Below are positions 1-8,170 of a stretch of 64,000 nucleotides of DNA, piece by piece. This stretch comes from DASYTH01 sp036002505 (GTDB lineage Bacteria > Actinomycetota > Actinomycetes > Mycobacteriales > Pseudonocardiaceae): assembly GCF_036002505.1 (NCBI RefSeq), contig NZ_DASYTH010000335.1:5463-69462 (forward strand). The letters are read 5' to 3'. The notes under the pieces are model-generated. The model was not told the origin of the DNA. It worked only from the letters and a program-made list of their open reading frames with translations, and made no database searches. The translations under genes and the position numbers were made by a program. Within the stretch, counting starts at the first letter, position 1, and every line of letters starts with the position of its first letter.

Positions 1-40
1 GATGCAAGGGCTGACCCAACAACCGGGGAGAGGATGCGCG

Positions 41-426
41 ATGCGAATCGGATTGACGACGATCTACGTTGACGACCAGGACCATGCCGAGCGGTTCTAC
101 ACCGACGTCCTCGGCTTCCAGATCAAGACCAGCGCCCCCTACGGTCCTTCCGAACGCTGGTTGAGCATGGTCTCCCCGGAGGAGCCGGACGGGGTGGGTT
201 GGCAATGCACCTCGCCGACGAGCCCGCGCGGGCCTTCCAGGCGGCCCGCCGCCAGATCGGGCGGCCGGTGCTATCGCTGCGCACCGCGGACTGCCAGAGT
301 GAAGCCGAACGGCTCAAGGCCAAGGGCGTCGTGTTCGTCATGGAATCTACAAAGATGCCCCACGGCGGCACCGATGCGGTCTTCGACGACACCTGCGGCA
401 ACCTGCTCGACCTCCACCAGGACTGA
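41..426 (+). pseudogene. VOC-family (glyoxalase/bleomycin-resistance fold) protein, frameshifted
   Basis: The N-terminal half, starting at ATG 41 after a purine-rich stretch (ggggagagg), reads as a typical VOC beta-alpha-beta start (IGLTTIYVDDQDHAERFYTD) up to about position 190. The second half, with DGPF-like family features (RLKAKGVVF, GTDAVFDDTCGNLLDLHQD), continues in another forward frame from about 199 to the stop at 426. Together they make one domain of about 128 residues, normal for the family, so the break is a small indel near 190-200. VOC proteins are metal-dependent lyases, dioxygenases or drug-binding proteins; the substrate cannot be told. It is either a pseudogene or a sequencing error. 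Confidence 0.75.
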
Positions 427-760
427 ACAGCGCAACCGCCACGGGCTACGGGTGCGCGTCCCGCACCGGCGATTACCGTCAGCCATCAGAACGGAAGGAG
501 GGACGATGTCGGACCGTGCGTCTCGACGGTAGCGGCATGACGGCCAAAAGTGGGAGCGCTGGGACGACGGTGCCGCGTGACAGCCGTGGATGGACATGAC
601 CTTTACCCGGATGTCATAGGTCGGGCAGGTGCCCTTGAACAACGGTTCACCTGGATTGCACGCCCTGGGTGTAGCAATCGCGGCCGGGTCGCCAGAGCGA
701 CGACCACCCACCTGACACCCCACGACGGACCGCCATCCCAGCAACCCGGGAGGAGGACGA
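427..760. other. intergenic stretch without a supported gene
   Basis: I see no gene in these 334 bases. A good Shine-Dalgarno (ggaaggagg, 491-499) precedes ATG 506, but that frame stops after eight codons. The last 15 bases carry the ribosome binding site (gggaggagg) of the membrane gene at 761. Confidence 0.5.
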
Positions 761-1216
761 ATGCAACACCGGATCGTGTACCGGCTGACCTTCCTGGCCG
801 CGGCGTTGTCGCTCGCGCACCACCTGGACCACGTCATCCGCCACAATGCGGTCGGCTGGCCACTGACCGGCGAGGTCAACGCGTTCACCCTGAGCCTGAT
901 CATCTACCCGATCATCATCACCGGCCTGCTGCTGTACCGCGCCGGCCGGGTGGGGCCCGGCTTCTGGGCGCTGGTCTCCGGCGGCGGCGCCGTCTTCGTC
1001 AGTGCCGTCCACTTCGGCCCGTACGCGGTGGAGCCGCCGGCGATGATCCTCGACGGGTACGACTGGCCGGTCGTTGGCTGGCTGGCCTTCGTCGTGCTGG
1101 TGACGTTCGTGACGGTGCTGGCAGTCACCTCGCTCTACGAGACTCGGGTCTGGTGGCAGCAGCACCAGGCGCGGCGCGCCGCCCGGTCCGCGACAGACGC
1201 GGAGGGCCGGCCGTGA
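761..1216 (+). CDS. four-helix integral membrane protein of unknown function
   Basis: The 151-residue product has about four hydrophobic segments (roughly residues 5-20, 40-60, 65-90, 100-125) and a charged, Ala/Arg-rich C-terminal tail, so it should be an inner-membrane protein. A short histidine-rich patch (AHHLDHVIRH, residues 19-28) follows the first helix and could bind metal, which is inference. The start at ATG 761 has a strong ribosome binding site, gggaggagg, 6 nt upstream. Its stop overlaps the GTG of the next gene (GTGA), so the two are translationally coupled and probably act together. I do not recognise the family. Confidence 0.8.
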   Translation: MQHRIVYRLTFLAAALSLAHHLDHVIRHNAVGWPLTGEVNAFTLSLIIYPIIITGLLLYRAGRVGPGFWALVSGGGAVFVSAVHFGPYAVEPPAMILDGYDWPVVGWLAFVVLVTFVTVLAVTSLYETRVWWQQHQARRAARSATDAEGRP

Positions 1217-2019
1217 CCCCGGCAACGCCGCCCGCCATGCAGCCGTCGGGGAACGCGCTCGCCGGCCTCCAGGCAGCGCCCGCGACGTTGCGGGGCGCTC
1301 CGTTGCTGGTGCCCACCCGGATCGGCCTCTGGGTCGGGGTGCAACTGGTGGTGGCCGGCCTTCTGATCCTCAGCGGCGCGACCGTGGCGGGTCACGCTCT
1401 CAACGCGGCGGCCGCATGGTGGATGATCTACGCCGTGGTCGTCGACCTGGGCACCCTCGGTGTCATCTACTGGTTGGTCCGTCGCCAGGGCATCTCATAC
1501 CGCAGCCTGCTCGGGCCACCGGCGGCGGCCTGGCAGGTCGCGCTCGGCGCGCTCGGCGTCCTGGCGGCGACAGTGCCGGCAGTTGCCTGCGGTGCCGAGA
1601 TCAACAAAGCTTTCTACGGTGACGCTACCTTGCCGATGTTCGCCGTAGTGGATGTCCCGACATGGGCCAGCGTATTCGGCGTCCTGGTCGTACCGGTGCT
1701 CACCGAGCTGGCTGAACCCGTCGCGTACCTGGGAATCCTCTTGCCCTGGCTAGAACGGCGTATCGGCCGGTCCTGGCTGGCCGCCACGGCCGTGGTCATC
1801 ATCTGGGCAGCCGAGCACGCCTTCGCCCCGCTGCTGACCGAAGACGGCGGCATCGACCTCGTCTTCGCCGGCTACCGCGTGGTGTCGGTGCTGCCATTCC
1901 TGGCCGCCTGGACCGCGCTGTACTACGCGTTCGGGCGGCGGCTGCTCCCGATCATGGTGGCAAGGTGGGTCTTCAACGGCGGCTCGGCTGTTGCTGTGGC
2001 CCTCAACCTGGTCGGATGA
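1213..2019 (+). CDS. CPBP-like (Abi/CAAX protease fold) membrane protein with degenerate motifs
   Basis: A 268-residue polytopic membrane protein with about seven to eight hydrophobic segments. I start it at GTG 1213, which overlaps the preceding stop (GTGA); an ATG-less extension further upstream is only shadow frame. The C-terminal half resembles CPBP intramembrane proteins: TELAEPVAYLGILLPWLE sits where the EExxxR motif is expected, WAAEHAF keeps the second-motif His, and VARWVFNGG matches the third motif, but the usual His there is Arg. Two of three catalytic elements are therefore altered, so it may be a non-proteolytic relative. Known members act in prenyl-protein processing or bacteriocin self-immunity; the role here is unknown. 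Confidence 0.65.
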   Translation: MTPATPPAMQPSGNALAGLQAAPATLRGAPLLVPTRIGLWVGVQLVVAGLLILSGATVAGHALNAAAAWWMIYAVVVDLGTLGVIYWLVRRQGISYRSLLGPPAAAWQVALGALGVLAATVPAVACGAEINKAFYGDATLPMFAVVDVPTWASVFGVLVVPVLTELAEPVAYLGILLPWLERRIGRSWLAATAVVIIWAAEHAFAPLLTEDGGIDLVFAGYRVVSVLPFLAAWTALYYAFGRRLLPIMVARWVFNGGSAVAVALNLVG

Positions 2020-2131
2020 GGACCATATGCAGAACCGCCGCCGGCTTGTATCCTCGGCGCCGCCACGAAGGTGATCATCCTGTGACTCAACCGGAATGCC
2101 ATCTCTCGGTAGGATATCTGCCCGGTGGCGA

Positions 2132-2204
2132 CAGCGTGTAGCTCAGTCAGCAGAGCACCGGGCTGCGGACCCGGAGGGCGCGGGGGCGAAGCCCGCCACG
2201 TTGG
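2132..2204 (+). tRNA. tRNA-like cloverleaf, anticodon GCG (Arg-type), non-canonical
   Basis: All four stems can be drawn. The acceptor stem pairs 2132-2138 with 2197-2203 (7 bp, one G-U). The D stem is GCTC/GAGC (2141-2144/2153-2156). The anticodon stem CCGGG/CCCGG (2158-2162/2170-2174) encloses loop CTGCGGA, anticodon GCG. The T stem is GCGGG/CCCGC (2180-2184/2192-2196). A possible -10 box TAGGAT lies at 2110-2115. Several universal bases are missing: the T loop is GGCGAAG, so T54 and T55 are G; the D loop lacks G18; and no CCA is encoded. It may be a decayed tRNA, a divergent tRNA or another structured RNA. Anticodon GCG is unusual for bacterial Arg tRNAs, which normally use ACG. Confidence 0.45.
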
Positions 2205-2268
2205 CAATGGACGAGAACGAGACACCTACGCAGGTCGGCACCGGCTACCCCCTGGGTCAGACTGAGGT

Positions 2269-2805
2269 TCAACCTGGCCAGCGGATTGCGTCGAGAAATT
2301 CCTCTACGGCTGCGATCACCCGAGCCAGCACCGCGATCGAGTCGGTCAGCGGGCCCGGCACATACATCCCGTGGTCAGCGCCGTCGACCTCCAACAGATA
2401 TGGGGTAAGCCGGCGGGCGAGCCGACCATCCCACAGTCTGTCGGCCGTGCCGCCCACGAGCAGGAACGGAGCGCTCGCTGCGTCGAACGCCGCGGCCGCC
2501 CACGGCGCAGTCAGCAGCGGCGTGAGCCACACCGCCGGCAGGGAATTCTCGGCGGCAAGCGCCGCGGTGAGCGTGCCGAGCGACTTACCGATCAGCAACG
2601 GACGATCACCAGCCGTCTCGAGAAGGGGCCAGACTTCATCCCGCACCCAGCCCTCAAGCCGCGGACCGAACTCCATCGGCGGGTCGTGCGACCACGAGTG
2701 CCTGTGCACCCTCGCGCCCCGCCGCTCAACCAACTCCCCGACATACATGAGCAACCCCGCGGCCGGCCCAAACGCCCCGCCGGGAATCACGACAGCGTCA
2801 GCCAT
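2269..2805 (-). CDS. small alpha/beta hydrolase
   Basis: The 178-residue protein has the alpha/beta-hydrolase layout: an early strand (ADAVVIPGGAFGP), the nucleophile elbow GKSLGT (Ser about residue 94), a strand with a candidate acid (GTADRLWD, about 140) and the catalytic His in GADHGM (about 154). It is short for the fold and lacks a cap domain, like small carboxylesterases and dienelactone-hydrolase relatives. No signal peptide, so cytosolic. The ATG at 2805 has no Shine-Dalgarno but lies 7 nt after TACGGT, which suggests a leaderless transcript. It stands alone. Substrate unknown. Confidence 0.8.
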   Translation of the reverse strand: MADAVVIPGGAFGPAAGLLMYVGELVERRGARVHRHSWSHDPPMEFGPRLEGWVRDEVWPLLETAGDRPLLIGKSLGTLTAALAAENSLPAVWLTPLLTAPWAAAAFDAASAPFLLVGGTADRLWDGRLARRLTPYLLEVDGADHGMYVPGPLTDSIAVLARVIAAVEEFLDAIRWPG

Positions 2806-2812
2806 GTCGATG

Positions 2813-2818
2813 ACCGTA
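2813..2818 (-). promoter_or_regulatory. -10 box of a leaderless promoter
   Basis: TACGGT on the minus strand ends 7 nt before the ATG of the hydrolase gene. This spacing places transcription start on or next to the start codon, the usual arrangement for leaderless actinobacterial genes (TANNNT then about 7 nt). No Shine-Dalgarno is seen in between. Confidence 0.5.
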
Positions 2819-3170
2819 CAGCCACCCGGACACGCGGAGAGAGTCCAATGCCGACGGTCGCGCGATGGCTCTCGGAGTAGTGATGCCCTGGTCCCGGTGT
2901 TCGGCCGTCCCGTTTGCCGCGTCGGTCACCGTGGCGAGCAAGCCATGGAAGGCTTCCGAGGATGGTCCGCATGCGCGCAGGTGTGCTGCGATACCGGGAT
3001 ACCGCTGCGCCGGGAGTCACTGCTCAGCTGTTCTGCTTGGTCTGGCCGTCCCGCGTCGCAGACACAGACCGAGCGCGCGGCTCCCGACGCGCCGTCGAGC
3101 GGTAGACAGCGACACCGCACGGGCCCAAGATGTGCTTCACGCAGCAACGAATCTTGGCTGGGAGGCTGTG
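2819..3170. other. intergenic stretch without a supported gene
   Basis: About 350 bases between the hydrolase and the DoxX gene. Open frames here are arginine-rich shadow frames with no recognisable domain. The last bases hold the DoxX ribosome binding site (gggagg, 3160-3165). Confidence 0.4.
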
Positions 3171-3590
3171 ATGGACATCATCGTCCTCGTCGGACGTATC
3201 CTTTTCGCGTACCTGTTCCTCACCTCCGGCGTCGCCCACTTCGCCAAAAGGCAGATGATGGCGGGCTACGCGGCGTCCAAGGGTGTACCCGCTCCCATGG
3301 CGGCCGTCCTGGGCGGCGGAGTCCTCCTGCTGGCCGGCTCGCTGAGCGTGCTGCTCGGCGTGTGGGCCGATCTCGGAGCGCTGCTGCTGGTCGTCTTCCT
3401 CGTGCCGACCGCGGTGTTGATGCACGGCTTCTGGAGGGAGCGCGACCCGCAGGCGCGCATGAACGAGACGACTCAGTTCAGCAAGGACATCGCGCTGGCC
3501 GGTGCGTCGCTGATGCTGTTCGCGTTCTTCTCCTTCACCGGTGACGACCTCGGCCTGACTATCACCGGTCCGCTCTTTCACATCCGCTGA
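3171..3590 (+). CDS. DoxX family membrane protein
   Basis: The 139-residue protein has four hydrophobic segments and the DoxX opening pattern (VLVGRILFAYLFLTSGVAHF). The inter-helix region with YAASKGVPAP is also typical, followed by a hydrophobic LGGGVLLLAGSLSVLLG segment. DoxX proteins are quinone-linked or redox-associated small membrane proteins; the exact function of this branch is unsettled. ATG 3171 is preferred over GTG 3168 because gggagg ends 5 nt upstream. The frame is open upstream but without protein-like sequence. Single gene. Confidence 0.85.
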   Translation: MDIIVLVGRILFAYLFLTSGVAHFAKRQMMAGYAASKGVPAPMAAVLGGGVLLLAGSLSVLLGVWADLGALLLVVFLVPTAVLMHGFWRERDPQARMNETTQFSKDIALAGASLMLFAFFSFTGDDLGLTITGPLFHIR

Positions 3591-3818
3591 TCTGTCTGCC
3601 GCCGGAGGGGTCAACCCGAGCGGCCGCAGGTGCGCCGCCATCAACAGGGCGGCCTGTCCGGGCGGCCGACCGGTCGTACCGGTCGCATCGCCAGCCGCAG
3701 CGGGTGCCCGCCGAGGCGGAAGCGGCGATCTGCCGGCTGCGCACCTCGCCCGAACTGGGGACACAGCCACTCTGGGCGACCGGACCACACCATAAGCCCG
3801 GTTACACGCCAAGACCCG

Positions 3819-4253
3819 TCATCCCGCGGGAATGGCGGCGGTGACCTCGACCTCAACCAGCATTTCCGGAACCGCCAGCCCCGCGACCCGCAGGAACGTG
3901 TGAGGCGGGCGCGGAGCGCCCTCGAGTGCCTCACCCTGAATCTGGAAGTACGTCCAGATGTCCGCCGGCTCAGTCACGTAGGCGGTCATCCGCACGATGT
4001 CGTGCATCGTCGCGCCATGGGCGGCGAGCAAAGACTTGATCTTCGCGAACGCGATTCGCGTTTGCTCGGCAAAGTCCACTCCGCCCAGGATCTCCACGGT
4101 GGCTGGATCGGTGGCGTCGGGGTTCTCAGCGCCGACGCCGGACAGGAACAGCAGCTTTGCGTTCCCCTCGATCACAGCGACGTCAGAGAAGATGTCCTTT
4201 GCCCACCCCTTGTTATGACTGTAGTTGTTCTTGACGAACGTGTTGTCAGCCAC
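3819..4253 (-). CDS. RidA/YjgF/YER057c family protein
   Basis: The 144-residue product fits the RidA fold: LLFLSGVGAENP, then EQTRIAFAKIKSLLAAHGATMHDIVRMTAYV, and a C-terminal part with HTFLRVAGLAVPEMLVEVEVTA. RidA proteins hydrolyse reactive enamine/imine intermediates from PLP enzymes; distant members have other roles. The Arg that binds the substrate carboxylate is usually in a CxxxRxxVxVxxLP-like segment; here the matching segment is FLRVAGLAVPEMLVEVEV, so an Arg is kept. I start at GTG 4253 because agggggag lies just upstream; the longer open frame up to 4391 is not protein-like. Confidence 0.85.
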   Translation of the reverse strand: MADNTFVKNNYSHNKGWAKDIFSDVAVIEGNAKLLFLSGVGAENPDATDPATVEILGGVDFAEQTRIAFAKIKSLLAAHGATMHDIVRMTAYVTEPADIWTYFQIQGEALEGAPRPPHTFLRVAGLAVPEMLVEVEVTAAIPAG

Positions 4254-4757
4254 TGCTCCCCCTGATTGGTGTGGAGGAATGGACGCGGGTCGGAAGGCCC
4301 GATCCCCGATGGTGGTACGGGCGGTGAAGCGGCGGTGAGGATAGTCAATCGTGCCGTGTGATCGTCTCAGGTGTCCACCATCAGGGGGCAAGTGCGTCCG
4401 CAGCCCACCGAATAAGAATTGTCGTTCCCGGCTGGCGGAAAGCCCTCGACGCCCTAGCCCTGGCCTACCCCCGACCGCCTCGACTTCTACTTGACATAAC
4501 GGACCCCTAGATCACCTCATGCAGAAGTCCTGACAGGCCCCGTCCGAAGTCCTGGACGACCACCGCGCCCGCTGCTAGTTTGAGATCCTTAGGTCGTGAA
4601 GTAAACGATTACACACTCCAGCTATTGCAGGCACTCGATCCGCCCGACGCACCGCGGGGCTTGGGTAGAGGAGTTCGTTCGCCTGGCTCAATTTGCAGTC
4701 CTCGAGGGACTGTAAATCGGCTGTGATCGTTAGACCGCAGTAGCGGAAGGGACCACG
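4254..4757. promoter_or_regulatory. control region of the sugar ABC importer, with a LacI-type operator at 4601-4614
   Basis: No gene is seen in this 504-base stretch. GTAAACGATTACAC at 4601-4614 is an approximate inverted repeat centred on CG, as expected for LacI-family sites. Close matches occur at 9713-9728 and, on the other strand, at 9524-9539, on the upstream side of the local lacI gene. The importer start codon is 143 nt downstream of the site, leaving a long leader. A TTGACA at 4491-4496 lacks a convincing -10. The ribosome binding site gcggaaggga lies at 4743-4752. Confidence 0.6.
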
Positions 4758-6146
4758 ATGATAAGGATCATGCGCCCGGCAATCGCGTTGATGGCAGCAA
4801 GCAGCATGGTGATGGCCGTGGCTGCCTGTAGCGGCGGCGACAGCCAGAACGAGAATTCAACCGGTCCGTCGGCCGGCGCGAAAGCCTCGGGCACCGTCAC
4901 CTGGTGGGGATGGACGCCGGACACCCCGGTGGCGCAGCGCTACATCGCCCAGTTCAACAAGGTCTACCCCAACATCACGATCAAGTACACCAACTACGAG
5001 AACGCCGACTACGCCCCCACCATGTCTACCGCGTTCCAGACTGGCGCCGGTCCCGATATCTTCGACGTGTCCGCGGGTGGCAATGTGGGCGGCAAGCAGC
5101 TCTGGGGCGACTACGCCATGGACCTGGCCCCGGTTGGCAAAGCGGCCCTCGGCGACGCCTGGAAGGACCAGTTCGCACCGGGATATGTCGACCAGCTGAC
5201 CTTCGAGGACAAGGTGGTGGCCCTGCCTCTGGGCGGCGTGGCGGCCGGCTTCTTCTGGATCGACAAGAACTTGTTCGACGCTAACGGCGTGCCGACCGAG
5301 CTGAAGACCTATGCCGATCTCAAGGCCGCCTGCGACAAGTTCGCGAAGGCCCGTGTGCAGTGCTTCACCATGGGCACCAACTCGACCGATACGTTCTCGA
5401 CCGAGCTGCTGCGAACGATCATGAACTCGATCGATCCGACGTACTACCTGCGGGCGCTGCACGGCAAGGCCAGCTGGAATGACCCGGTCTTCACGCAGTC
5501 GATCGACATCATGCGTCGAATGCAGGACGACGGGATCATCGGCCAGGACGCGACGTCGATCAAGCAGTACCCGGAGGCCAACAACAATTTCTTGTCGCAG
5601 AAGGCTGCGATCGTGCAGATGGGCACCTGGTACGCGCAGTACGCCGCCAAGGCGTCCATGACGGCCTCGATGCAGGGTGCCGGTGTGAGCAACCCGAAGC
5701 CGTTCACCATGATGCCCATGGTGAGCCCAGACCTCGTCGGTAAGGGCATCGTGCCGCAGTACGTGGGTGAGGCGGACTACGGCCTCGCCATCAATGAAAA
5801 GGCCAAGAACCCCGAGGCCGCGAAGACGTTCATCACCTGGCTGTCCGCTACCAAGGAGGGTCAGCAGATCGTTGCCAACGCGATCGACCTGGTGCCCGCG
5901 TTGAAGGGTGTGCAGGCCGATTGGAACAACCTCGGCCTGGTGTCGCCCGACATCCAGATCCCGGCCTTCAAGAAGCTGTTCGCAGATGCGGCGGCCGTGC
6001 AGGAGTCCCGCAATCTGTACATCGCGGCGGAGACGGGTAACGCTCAGGTGATCGCGGTCCAGCAAGCTCTGGCTGACCGGTCCAAGAGCTCGGCGCAGAT
6101 CGCCAAGCAGGCCGAGGCCGCCTCGGTCGACGTGCCGGAGGAGTGA
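4758..6146 (+). CDS. sugar ABC transporter solute-binding lipoprotein
   Basis: A 462-residue family-1 extracellular solute-binding protein. The N-terminus is a lipoprotein signal (basic MIRIMRP, hydrophobic core, lipobox VAAC with Cys24), so it is anchored outside the membrane. The mature protein starts with GTVTWWGWTPDTPVAQRYIAQFNKVYP, the usual first lobe of oligosaccharide binding proteins, and keeps MGTWYAQY and a C-terminal AAKTFITWLSATKEGQQ block. It heads an operon with two permeases. A LacI-type site upstream and the GH1 gene nearby point to a beta-glucoside or similar oligosaccharide as ligand, which is inference. Confidence 0.92.
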   Translation: MIRIMRPAIALMAASSMVMAVAACSGGDSQNENSTGPSAGAKASGTVTWWGWTPDTPVAQRYIAQFNKVYPNITIKYTNYENADYAPTMSTAFQTGAGPDIFDVSAGGNVGGKQLWGDYAMDLAPVGKAALGDAWKDQFAPGYVDQLTFEDKVVALPLGGVAAGFFWIDKNLFDANGVPTELKTYADLKAACDKFAKARVQCFTMGTNSTDTFSTELLRTIMNSIDPTYYLRALHGKASWNDPVFTQSIDIMRRMQDDGIIGQDATSIKQYPEANNNFLSQKAAIVQMGTWYAQYAAKASMTASMQGAGVSNPKPFTMMPMVSPDLVGKGIVPQYVGEADYGLAINEKAKNPEAAKTFITWLSATKEGQQIVANAIDLVPALKGVQADWNNLGLVSPDIQIPAFKKLFADAAAVQESRNLYIAAETGNAQVIAVQQALADRSKSSAQIAKQAEAASVDVPEE

Positions 6147-6179
6147 CGCCGACACCGGTCAACGAAGGGGACGGTTGCC

Positions 6180-7232
6180 ATGGCAACGCCGGTGACAGCG
6201 GCACCCAGCAAGCCTCCGGCTCCAGGCCGCCGGGCGAGATTCGGTGGTGGCGCCTCGCGCAGGCGCCACCAGCGGACGCCCCCCGGATTGCGGTGGATCC
6301 TCCCGGCGTTCGTGCTGTGTGTTGGCCTGATCTACTTCTGCATCGGTTACTCGGGATACATCTCGTTGCTCCCGTGGAACTGGCGGCCTAACCGTCCCGA
6401 GACGATCGAAGGTTTCGACTCGTACGTCAGGGCCTTCCACAGCCCATTGTTCTGGACGAGCCTGGAGCACACGCTGGTCTTCTTCATCGCAGCGTTCGTG
6501 GTCCAGTGCGTCATGGGGATCCTCTTCGCGGCGCTGCTCCACTCGAGGGTGTATGGGGCAACGATCTTCAAGGTGCTCATCTTCGTGCCGGTCGTGATCG
6601 CGCCGGCCATCATGGCGCCGGTCCACCGGCGGGTGTTCGCGGTGGACGGACCGATCAACTGGATCCTGCAACACCTGGGACTCATCCACGTCAATGAGCT
6701 CGGTAACCGCGCTTGGACCGGATGGGTCTCCTGGTTGCTGACGCACCTCGGGATGGAAAACGTCACCCCTAACTGGATTCAACCGGCCACGTCATTGTGG
6801 GTGATCATCGCGGTGCAGATCTGGAGCTCGATCGGCATGGCGTTCATCCTTTTCTACGCGGCGATGGGTCAGATCGATCCCGACCTGCTGGAGGCGGCGC
6901 GGATCGACGGCGCGGGCAACATCCGCGCGCTTGTCTCGATCGTGGTGCCTAACATGAAAGCCACCATCCTGGCGCTGGCCATCCTCAACGCGATCACCGC
7001 GCTGAAGCTGTTCGACTACCCGTACCTCATCACCGCGGGCGGTCCGGCGCACTCCTCAGAGTTCCTGGGGACCTACATCTACGCCGAGCTCTTCGGTGTC
7101 TCGCGCCACTACGGTTACGCGGCCACCCTGTCGATCTTGCTGCTCGTCCTGGCCTTGGGGGTTTCCATCATCATGAGCGTGACGGCCCGTGAACGCAGGG
7201 CGGTCCCGGACATCAAGGGGAGGCGGGGCTAG
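6180..7232 (+). CDS. carbohydrate ABC transporter permease, MalF/UgpA type
   Basis: A 350-residue inner-membrane permease with about six transmembrane segments after a basic N-terminal tail of about 40 residues. The cytoplasmic EAA loop that docks the ATPase is clear: LLEAARIDGAGNIRALVSIVVPNMKATI (in two pieces, about residues 237-264). It starts at ATG 6180, 33 nt after the binding-protein stop, with gaagggga upstream, and its stop abuts the next start codon. No ATPase gene is present in the operon; in actinomycetes such importers are commonly powered by a shared MsiK-type ATPase encoded elsewhere. Confidence 0.92.
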   Translation: MATPVTAAPSKPPAPGRRARFGGGASRRRHQRTPPGLRWILPAFVLCVGLIYFCIGYSGYISLLPWNWRPNRPETIEGFDSYVRAFHSPLFWTSLEHTLVFFIAAFVVQCVMGILFAALLHSRVYGATIFKVLIFVPVVIAPAIMAPVHRRVFAVDGPINWILQHLGLIHVNELGNRAWTGWVSWLLTHLGMENVTPNWIQPATSLWVIIAVQIWSSIGMAFILFYAAMGQIDPDLLEAARIDGAGNIRALVSIVVPNMKATILALAILNAITALKLFDYPYLITAGGPAHSSEFLGTYIYAELFGVSRHYGYAATLSILLLVLALGVSIIMSVTARERRAVPDIKGRRG

Positions 7233-8024
7233 ATGTTCGAGACACGAAACCGACGGGCCCGGATCGGGTTGACGGTCATCACGGCCGTCCTGGTGATTCC
7301 CTTCGTCATACCGTTGTTCACGATGGTCCACGGCTCACTGCAGGGCTCTGGATGGGCCAATTACCTGAGCGTTATAAGGCTCAACGGCTTCTGGCTGTAC
7401 TTCCGGAACTCGATCATTATCTCGCTCGCGACGATCGCCCTCGTCTACATACTGACGATGACGGCCTCGTTCGGCTTCTCCAAGCTCCGCATCCGCAATA
7501 AGGAGGTCTACTTCTGGCTGATGATGGGTGCTCTGACGATGCCGGAGGTCGTTCTGCTGACGCCGCTGGTGATCCTGGCGTCCGAGTCCGGCACGGCCGG
7601 GACCTACTGGGCAGTGATCATCCCGTTGGTGGCCCTGCAGATACCCTTCACCGTCCTGCTCACCCGAAGCTACGTGGACGGCGTCCCCGATGCGCTGTTC
7701 GAGGCCGCCCGGATCGACGGGGCGGGGACCTGGCGGCAGTTCTGGAACGTGCTGGTGCCGCTGGCGAAGCCCATGGCAGTGGCCATCATTGTGCTGGTGC
7801 TCATCAACTCCTGGAACGCGTACCTGCTGCCGCTGGTGCTGCTGGGCCAGTCGGAAGGGCACATGGTGGTCACCCAGCTGCCCAACTCGTTCAAGACCCA
7901 GTACACGGACGATCAGACAAAGATCTTGGCCGGGGCGGTCCTGGCCGCGCTGCCCGAAATCATCGCCTACATCGCCCTCCAACGGCACTTCGAGCGCGGC
8001 ATGGCAGCAGGGGCGATCAAGTGA
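7233..8024 (+). CDS. carbohydrate ABC transporter permease, MalG/UgpE type
   Basis: A 263-residue permease with six transmembrane segments, starting at ATG 7233 directly after the TAG of the first permease (zero gap). The EAA loop reads LFEAARIDGAGTWRQFWNVLVPL (about residues 154-176), and the C-terminus QRHFERGMAAGAIK is the family's standard ending. With the upstream genes it forms a binding protein-MalF-MalG importer. The following 146 nt carry no gene and separate it from the convergent lacI gene. Confidence 0.93.
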   Translation: MFETRNRRARIGLTVITAVLVIPFVIPLFTMVHGSLQGSGWANYLSVIRLNGFWLYFRNSIIISLATIALVYILTMTASFGFSKLRIRNKEVYFWLMMGALTMPEVVLLTPLVILASESGTAGTYWAVIIPLVALQIPFTVLLTRSYVDGVPDALFEAARIDGAGTWRQFWNVLVPLAKPMAVAIIVLVLINSWNAYLLPLVLLGQSEGHMVVTQLPNSFKTQYTDDQTKILAGAVLAALPEIIAYIALQRHFERGMAAGAIK

Positions 8025-8170
8025 CAGTCATCGAACGGGTGCGGCGCCCAGGCGATTGTGGTCGGCCGGTCGCGTAGTCGTCACGGACCCCAAACGCGGC
8101 GACCACGCACGAAGACGTGCTGGCGGCGCTCGACAAGGCGGTGGCGCTCGACTGTGCTCACTGGCGGCGC

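Noticed and set aside
4857..6155. 432-residue antisense frame over the sugar-binding protein gene
   Set aside because: Arg/His/Val-rich composition typical of the reverse strand of a high-GC gene; the forward gene has a clear lipobox and family motifs.
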